A stretch of 64,000 nt of DNA from Urbifossiella limnaea (lineage in GTDB: Bacteria; Planctomycetota; Planctomycetia; Gemmatales; Gemmataceae): contig NZ_CP036273.1 of assembly GCF_007747215.1 (NCBI RefSeq), positions 868,001-932,000 of the forward strand, read 5' to 3'. The number at the start of each line of letters is the position of its first letter. The stretch's first letter is position 1. Positions 59,450 to 64,000 of the stretch are shown here, in pieces. A model generated the notes under the pieces. It was given only the letters and a program-made list of their open reading frames with translations. It made no database searches and had not been told where the DNA came from. A program made the position numbers and the translations under genes.

Positions 59450-61372
59450 GTGGACCGATCGGTCGTGCTGTGCGGGCTCGGGCGGGTCGGGTGGCGGGTG
59501 CTGGAGTCGCTCCGCGCCGCCGGCCAGCCCGTCGCCGTCGTCGACACGCACCCGCCGCTCGACGACCCGCGTCTCGCCGGCCTCACGGTCGTCGTCGGCG
59601 ACTGCCGCAAGCCCGAAGTGTTGGAAAGGGCGGGCGTCGGCGGCGCGGCCGCGGTCCTCATTGTCACCGGCGACGACCTGGTGAACGTGTCCGCGGCGCT
59701 GATCGTGCGGCAGCTCAACGCCGACGTCCGCGTCGTCCTGCGGATGTTCAACCAGAACCTCCTCGACCGGCTCGGCGCGGCCGTCAAGAACACCACCGCC
59801 CTGAGCGTCTCCGGCCTCGTCGCGCCGCTGCTGGCGCTGACCGCCGCCACCGGCGAGGCGCTCGGCGCGTTCAAGCTCGACAGCGGCCCCCAGCAGATCG
59901 CCGAGCTCGTCGTCGCCGACGGGACCGACCTCGCCGGCCGGCCGCTCGCCGACGTGGCGGGGCAGTACGGCGTCGTGCCGCTGGCCGTCGGCGCGGACGG
60001 CGCCGAGCCGCGCTTCTTGCTCGACGTGCGCGGCGACACCCGGTTGTCGGTCGGCGACCGGCTCGTCGTCGCCGGCGCGCCGGCGGCGGTGCGGCCGCTG
60101 CTGGAGACGGTCCGCGGCGACCTGCTGCCGGGCGTCCGCTGGGCCGGGGCCGTGCGCCGCTGGCTGCGCACCGCCGTCACCACGCTCGGCGAGGTGGACC
60201 TGGCGGTGAAGGTCATCACGCCGGTGCTGTTCGTCGCGCTCCTCGCCAGCACGCTGACGTTCCGGTACGGCCTCGAGTCGAGCTGGGCCGACGGCGTGTA
60301 CCAGTCGGTGAGCGTGATGGCGACCGGGGCCGAGCTCCGCGGCGACGCCCGGCCCGAGTGGGCGAAGGTGTTCCTGAGCGTGCTCAAGCTGGTCGGCGCG
60401 GCGCTGCTCGCCGGGTTCACCGCCATCCTGACGAACTACCTGATCCGCGCCCGCCTCGGCGGCGCGCTGGAGGTGCGGCGCGTGCCCGACGGCGGGCACG
60501 TCGTGGTGTGCGGCCTCGGCAACCTGGGCTACCGGTGCGTCGAGGCGCTGACCGCGATCGGCGAGCGGGTGGTGGCCATCGACCGGACCAACGACAACCC
60601 GTTCATCGCCACCTGCCGGCGGAAGGGGGTGCCGGCGTTCGTCGGCGACGCGACCGTGGCCGAGGTGTTGAGGCAGGCCCGCGCCGACACCGCGAAGGCC
60701 GTCATCGCCGCGACCGACTCCGAGCTGGCGAACCTGGAGATCGCACTGCTGGTGAAGGAGTTCGCGCCGAAGGCCCGGCTCGTGGTGCGGCTGTCGGACC
60801 CGCTCTTTGCCGGGGCGCTGCGCGAGTCGGCGGGGGTGCGGCACGCGGTGTCCGAGCCGGCGCTGGCGGCCCCGGCGTTCGCCGCGGCGCTGTTCGGCGA
60901 CCGCGTCCAGACGCTGGTGCGGGCGATCGGCCGCACGCTGGTCGTCGTCGAGTTCTCGCCGCAGCCCGACGGGTGCGGCCTGGCCGGGAAGTCGCTGCGG
61001 GCGGCGGCGGTCGACTACCGCTTCCTGCCGCTGTCGCTGAACGGCCAGAACCCGGCGACGATGCCGGACCGGCGGCTGAAGCCGGGCGACCGCGTGACCG
61101 CGGTGGCGGAGTTGCCGGACCTGGAGCGGCTGCTGCGGCGGGCGCCCGTGGCGAAGGACCGGCGGGTGGTGGTGGACGGCTTTCCGAAGACGGCTCGGGA
61201 GGCGCTCCTGCCGCTGGTGCGGGCGGCGCGGCGGTGCTCGCAGGACGAGGCGGACGCGGTGCTGGCGGCGCCGCCGTTCGTGGCCGCCGACGGGCTGACG
61301 CGCGGCGAGGCGGACGAACTGCTGGCGCAGCTCGGTCGGGAGCGGGTGACGGCGCGGGCGGAAGTGGGCTGA
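59450..61372 (+). CDS. RCK-TM2-RCK channel-like protein with non-standard selectivity filter
   Basis: 640 residues. An N-terminal TrkA/RCK domain (VLCGLGRVGWRVLESL, GxGxxG at 9-14; VVDTHPPL with ribose-binding acid) with a TrkA-C part is followed by two transmembrane helices (ITPVLFVALLASTLTFRYG and WAKVFLSVLKLVGAALLAG with a pore loop between), then a second RCK domain (VVVCGLGNLGYRCVEAL, GxGxxG at 355-360) and a C-terminal tail. The pore loop reads WADGVYQSVSVMATGAEL where potassium channels have TxGYG, so ion selectivity is uncertain. Such proteins are gated by NAD(H) or nucleotides through RCK. The domain order RCK-TM-RCK is rare compared with TM-RCK. No signal peptide. Confidence 0.8.
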   Translation: MDRSVVLCGLGRVGWRVLESLRAAGQPVAVVDTHPPLDDPRLAGLTVVVGDCRKPEVLERAGVGGAAAVLIVTGDDLVNVSAALIVRQLNADVRVVLRMFNQNLLDRLGAAVKNTTALSVSGLVAPLLALTAATGEALGAFKLDSGPQQIAELVVADGTDLAGRPLADVAGQYGVVPLAVGADGAEPRFLLDVRGDTRLSVGDRLVVAGAPAAVRPLLETVRGDLLPGVRWAGAVRRWLRTAVTTLGEVDLAVKVITPVLFVALLASTLTFRYGLESSWADGVYQSVSVMATGAELRGDARPEWAKVFLSVLKLVGAALLAGFTAILTNYLIRARLGGALEVRRVPDGGHVVVCGLGNLGYRCVEALTAIGERVVAIDRTNDNPFIATCRRKGVPAFVGDATVAEVLRQARADTAKAVIAATDSELANLEIALLVKEFAPKARLVVRLSDPLFAGALRESAGVRHAVSEPALAAPAFAAALFGDRVQTLVRAIGRTLVVVEFSPQPDGCGLAGKSLRAAAVDYRFLPLSLNGQNPATMPDRRLKPGDRVTAVAELPDLERLLRRAPVAKDRRVVVDGFPKTAREALLPLVRAARRCSQDEADAVLAAPPFVAADGLTRGEADELLAQLGRERVTARAEVG

Positions 61373-61464
61373 CCCGTCGCCGCATCCTGCCATTGGGCAA
61401 AACTTTCCCGCCGGGCGTGAGCTAGGCTGTGGAACACGTCCCCTGCTCGCACCCGGGTCGCTGC

Positions 61465-62418
61465 ATGAATCTGCTCACCCCACCGCCCGCCCCCGCCAGC
61501 GCCAAGGCCGTCGCCGAGTTCGCGGGCCATTCCTCGTCCGTCGCCGCCGTCGCGTTCACGCCGGACCGGTCGCTCCTCGTCTCCGCCGACCGCGACGGCA
61601 CCACCCGCGTCTGGGATTTGGGCGGCGCCAAGCCCGGCCCCCGCGGCGACGTGCCGCGCACCGGCGACCCCGTCCGCACCCTGTCCTGCGCGCCGAGCAG
61701 CCGGCTGGTCGCACTCGCCGCCGACGCCACCGGCGGGCTGGTGCGGTTGTTCGACATCACGGACAAATCGCCGGCCCCGAACGTCACCCTCCGCGGCGCC
61801 CGCGGGGCGGTGCTGGCGGTGGCCTACTCGGCCGACGGCAAGCTGATCGCCGGCGGCGGCGAGGACGGCACCCTCCGCCTGTGGGAACCCGGCCCCGGGT
61901 TCCGCGGCGACGCCCGCGCCATGCTGACCGGTCACACGAAGCCGATCGCCGCGGCCGCGGTCGCCCCGGACGGTCAGACGGCGGCGACCGGCTCGCTCGA
62001 CGGCACCGCCCGCACGTGGACGCTCGGCCGCATCCGGCCGGGGCCGCGGGCGACACTGCCGCACCCCGCCGCGGTGCAGGCCGTGGCCTACCTGCCCGAC
62101 GGCAAGAGCCTGGTGACGGCGTGCGCCGACGGCCGCGTCCGGGTGTGGGATTTGACGGCGCTGAAGCCGGCGGTCCGGGCCGAGTTCGCGGCGTCCGTGC
62201 GGGTGCTGGCGGTGACGGGGGACGCGATCGTGGGCACGGCCGAGGGTGCGGCGGTGACGACGTGGGACGCGCGGACCGGGGCGGTGCGGGCGGTGTGGGA
62301 AGTGCCCGGCGGGTCCGGCACCGCGGCGGCGCTGACGGCCGACGGGCGGTATTTGGCGCGCGGCACCTCGGCGGGCGTGGTGGGGGTGTACCGCGTGGCC
62401 GAGAAGCGGGCGCGATAA
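61465..62418 (+). CDS. WD40 repeat protein
   Basis: 317 residues from ATG at 61465 (GTG at 61429 possible, with no better ribosome site). The whole chain is WD40: GHSSSVAAVAFTPDRSLLVS then ADRDGTTRVWDLGG, followed by six further repeats with GxVRLFD, GTLRLWE, GTARTWTL, GRVRVWDL, AVTTWDA and GVVGVYR ends. So it forms a seven-bladed propeller with no other domain, probably a protein-binding platform. No signal is seen. It lies directly upstream of the Ser/Thr kinase-tubulin fusion gene on the same strand (161 nt between), separated by a hairpin. A functional link to that kinase is possible but not shown by the sequence. Confidence 0.85.
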   Translation: MNLLTPPPAPASAKAVAEFAGHSSSVAAVAFTPDRSLLVSADRDGTTRVWDLGGAKPGPRGDVPRTGDPVRTLSCAPSSRLVALAADATGGLVRLFDITDKSPAPNVTLRGARGAVLAVAYSADGKLIAGGGEDGTLRLWEPGPGFRGDARAMLTGHTKPIAAAAVAPDGQTAATGSLDGTARTWTLGRIRPGPRATLPHPAAVQAVAYLPDGKSLVTACADGRVRVWDLTALKPAVRAEFAASVRVLAVTGDAIVGTAEGAAVTTWDARTGAVRAVWEVPGGSGTAAALTADGRYLARGTSAGVVGVYRVAEKRAR

Positions 62419-62429
62419 CCGGGCGACCA

Positions 62430-62445
62430 GCCGGCTCACGCCGGC
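62430..62445. repeat. GCCGGC-TCAC-GCCGGC hairpin (third copy of the TCAC-loop element)
   Basis: Six-bp stem around TCAC, just after the WD40 gene stop. The flanks (CAG before, CGTTCGCC after) match the copy at 26882-26898, but one stem base pair is swapped on both arms (CCCGC versus CCGGC), as expected for a structure that is maintained. Confidence 0.6.
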
Positions 62446-62466
62446 CGTTCGCCGTCCTGAGCTCCC

Positions 62467-62499
62467 GCCCGGATGTTAACCCTGGTTAACACTCCGGGC
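62467..62499. terminator. Strong hairpin upstream of the kinase-tubulin gene
   Basis: GCCCGGA-TGTTAACC pairs with GGTTAACA-TCCGGGC around CT with one bulged C (62492), about 15 bp. It has no T-run, so it could be a terminator for the WD40 gene, an operator (TGTTAACC is a perfect half-site), or a leader structure of the kinase gene whose start is 81 nt downstream. Confidence 0.5.
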
Positions 62500-62579
62500 C
62501 GGTTCTTCCGCCCCGGCCGGAAATTCCTGTGCTAGGGTTCGAACGGTCCACCCCCTCCGCGCCGCCACCGGGGCCGCCG

Positions 62580-64000
62580 ATGTCCGTCCGTATCGAGAGC
62601 CACGCCGAGCCCATCCCGGGCTACAAGCTGCTCGACCGCCTCGGGTCGGGCGGGTTCGGCGAGGTGTGGCGGTGCGAGGCGCCCGGCGGCATCAACAAGG
62701 CCGTCAAGGTCATCTTCGGCGACCTCCGCAGCCAGGACAACGACCTCGTCCGCTACGCCGAGCAGGAGCTCAAGGCGCTCAAGCGCGTCAAGCAAGTCCG
62801 CCACCCGTACCTGCTCGCCCTCGACCGGTACGACATCGTCGACGGCAAGCTGATGATCGTGATGGAGTTGGCCGACTGCAACCTGTGGGACCGGTTTCGC
62901 GAGTGCCGCGAGAAGGGCCACCCGGGCATCCCGCGCGACGAGCTCCTCGGCTACATGCGCGAGGCCGCCGAAGTGCTCGACCTGATGAACGACCAGTTCG
63001 GGTTACAGCACCTCGACATCAAGCCGCAGAACCTGTTCCTGCTGTACAACCACGTGAAGGTCGCCGACTTCGGGCAGGTCAAGGACTTGCAAGGGGTCAT
63101 GGCCAGCGTCACCGGCGGCATCACCCCGGTGTACGCGGCCCCCGAGACGTTCGACGGCCTCGTGTCGCGGTACTGCGACCAGTACAGCCTGGCGTGCGTG
63201 TACCAGGAACTGCTGACGGGGCAGCGGCCGTTCGACGGCACCAGCATGAGCCAGCTGCTGATGCAGCACCTGCAGCTGCCGCCGGACCTGGCCCCGAGCC
63301 CACCCGCCGACCGGCCGGCGCTCCTGCGGGCGCTGGCGAAGCGGCCCGATGACCGCTGGCCGACCGTGTCCGCGTTCGTACGCGCCATCCAGGACGGCGG
63401 CGGCGGCAGCGGTGCCGTCGGCCGCGCCGCGCCGACGGCCGACTCGGCCAACGACCTCGGCCCGAAGCCCGGCTCCGGCATCCACGGCCTGGAGTTGGAG
63501 ACGCCTTCCCCGCGCGGCCTGCTCGACACCGACAACCACGCCGCCCTCATCACGCCCGCCCCGCCCGAGGTCACCGGCGACGGCCCGCTGCGGCCCGCCG
63601 TCGTCATCGGCATCGGGCAGGCCGGCCTGCGGGTGGCGCAGCGGCTGCGATTCGAGCTGGCCGAGCGGTACGGCCCGGCCGAGTTCACGCCACTGGTCCG
63701 CACCCTCGCCATCGACACCGACCCGGACACGCTCGACGACGCCGAGCGGCCGCGGCCACAGGACCGGCTGGCGGCGCTGCCGGCGGACTGCATCATTCCG
63801 GCGAAGCTGAACCGGGCCAGCCACTACCTCAAGCCGCGGCTCAACGGCCGCAACCTCACCGACGGCTGGTTCGACCCGCAGCTGCTGTACCGCATTCCGC
63901 GGACGCCCCAGACGATGGGCCTCCGCCTGTTCGGCCGGCTCGCATTCATGGACCACTACCGCACCGTCATGGCGAAGCTCGGCGCCGAGCTGGAAGCCGC
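62580..64000 (+). CDS. Ser/Thr protein kinase fused to a tubulin-like (Tubulin_2 type) domain (3' end outside window)
   Basis: At least 473 residues from ATG at 62580; open at the right edge. Residues about 15-275 are a kinase domain with all key residues: LGSGGFGEVW, KAVKVIFG, an AEQELKALKRV helix, LQHLDIKPQN (HLD for HRD), VADFGQV and AAPETFDG. A linker rich in Gly/Ala/Ser follows, then from about 338 RPAVVIGIGQAGLRVAQRL, a TLAIDTDPDTLDDA strand and GLRLFGRLAFMDHY, which matches the nucleotide-binding start of the Tubulin_2 family (GIGxxG at about 343-348). The fusion suggests a kinase-regulated filament or GTP-binding switch. Target and polymer formation are unknown. The upstream WD40 gene may be its partner. 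Confidence 0.8.
   Translation, partial: MSVRIESHAEPIPGYKLLDRLGSGGFGEVWRCEAPGGINKAVKVIFGDLRSQDNDLVRYAEQELKALKRVKQVRHPYLLALDRYDIVDGKLMIVMELADCNLWDRFRECREKGHPGIPRDELLGYMREAAEVLDLMNDQFGLQHLDIKPQNLFLLYNHVKVADFGQVKDLQGVMASVTGGITPVYAAPETFDGLVSRYCDQYSLACVYQELLTGQRPFDGTSMSQLLMQHLQLPPDLAPSPPADRPALLRALAKRPDDRWPTVSAFVRAIQDGGGGSGAVGRAAPTADSANDLGPKPGSGIHGLELETPSPRGLLDTDNHAALITPAPPEVTGDGPLRPAVVIGIGQAGLRVAQRLRFELAERYGPAEFTPLVRTLAIDTDPDTLDDAERPRPQDRLAALPADCIIPAKLNRASHYLKPRLNGRNLTDGWFDPQLLYRIPRTPQTMGLRLFGRLAFMDHYRTVMAKLGAELEA

Noticed and set aside
1-64000. tRNA, rRNA, tmRNA or transposase genes
   Set aside because: None recognised on reading the intergenic regions; nearly all gaps are short and hold only repeats, and a tRNA scan could not be run.

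Overview
The window is very GC-rich (roughly 70% or more by eye) and nearly all coding. Its gene content points to the phylum Planctomycetota, most likely the Gemmata group (family Gemmataceae). The grounds are: DUF1592/DUF1552, DUF1501, DUF1080 and PVC-type haem-binding genes; an ECF sigma factor beside a Ser/Thr kinase with WD40 repeats; exported proteins with an N-terminal LExRxxPA-type motif; and one member of the MTEAEWL...CRGPGPHVRGCWVVD paralog family that I know from Gemmata genomes. The placement is inferred from family knowledge, not from a marker-gene tree.

Layout. 1-2906: end of an RTX-like protein and two sugar-transferase-type genes. 3135-13004: a same-strand exported block of DUF1592 cytochrome, DUF1552 protein, polysaccharide-lyase-like protein and a 1782-residue ceramidase/dehydrogenase/cytochrome fusion. 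13064-20320: a Gemmata paralog gene, amidohydrolase, epimerase, dus, Gfo/Idh oxidoreductase, hisG and a CbiX-like chelatase. 20403-23385: ECF sigma factor plus zinc-finger/kinase/WD40 receptor. 23564-31080: VOC protein, small secreted protein, tandem-trypsin protein, PVC cytochrome and DUF1501. 31264-36592: Asp/Asn hydroxylase-like protein, esterase, tsaB, RNase H, a large APC permease and a ClpS-like protein. 37144-43665: exported metalloprotease/FG-GAP protein, AhpD-like protein, FKBP, amidohydrolase and a lipoprotein metallopeptidase. 43897-47431: double WaaP-like kinase, glycosyltransferase, smpB and a stand-alone LigD-type phosphoesterase. 47470-53252: MFS, double DUF1080, two amidohydrolases and a second MFS. 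53414-57600: a second DUF1592/DUF1552 pair. 57670-64000: methyltransferase, RCK-TM-RCK channel-like protein, WD40 protein and a Ser/Thr kinase fused to a tubulin-like domain that runs off the window.

How the genes work together. Much of the window looks like an export-oriented catabolic repertoire: c-type haem proteins paired with Tat-exported DUF1552/DUF1501 partners, sugar-active DUF1080 and lyase proteins, amidohydrolases and MFS carriers. Housekeeping genes (dus, hisG, tsaB, smpB) are scattered between them. Signalling is represented by the ECF/kinase pair and the kinase-tubulin fusion.

The most striking non-coding feature is a set of long intergenic hairpins built from short tandem words (ACAGGAT, AATGACG, AATGACC, GGGGTGA, GATGATT). 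They sit at gene 3' ends, often provide the stop codon, and keep both arms matched although the words differ. No rRNA, tRNA, CRISPR array or complete transposon was recognised.
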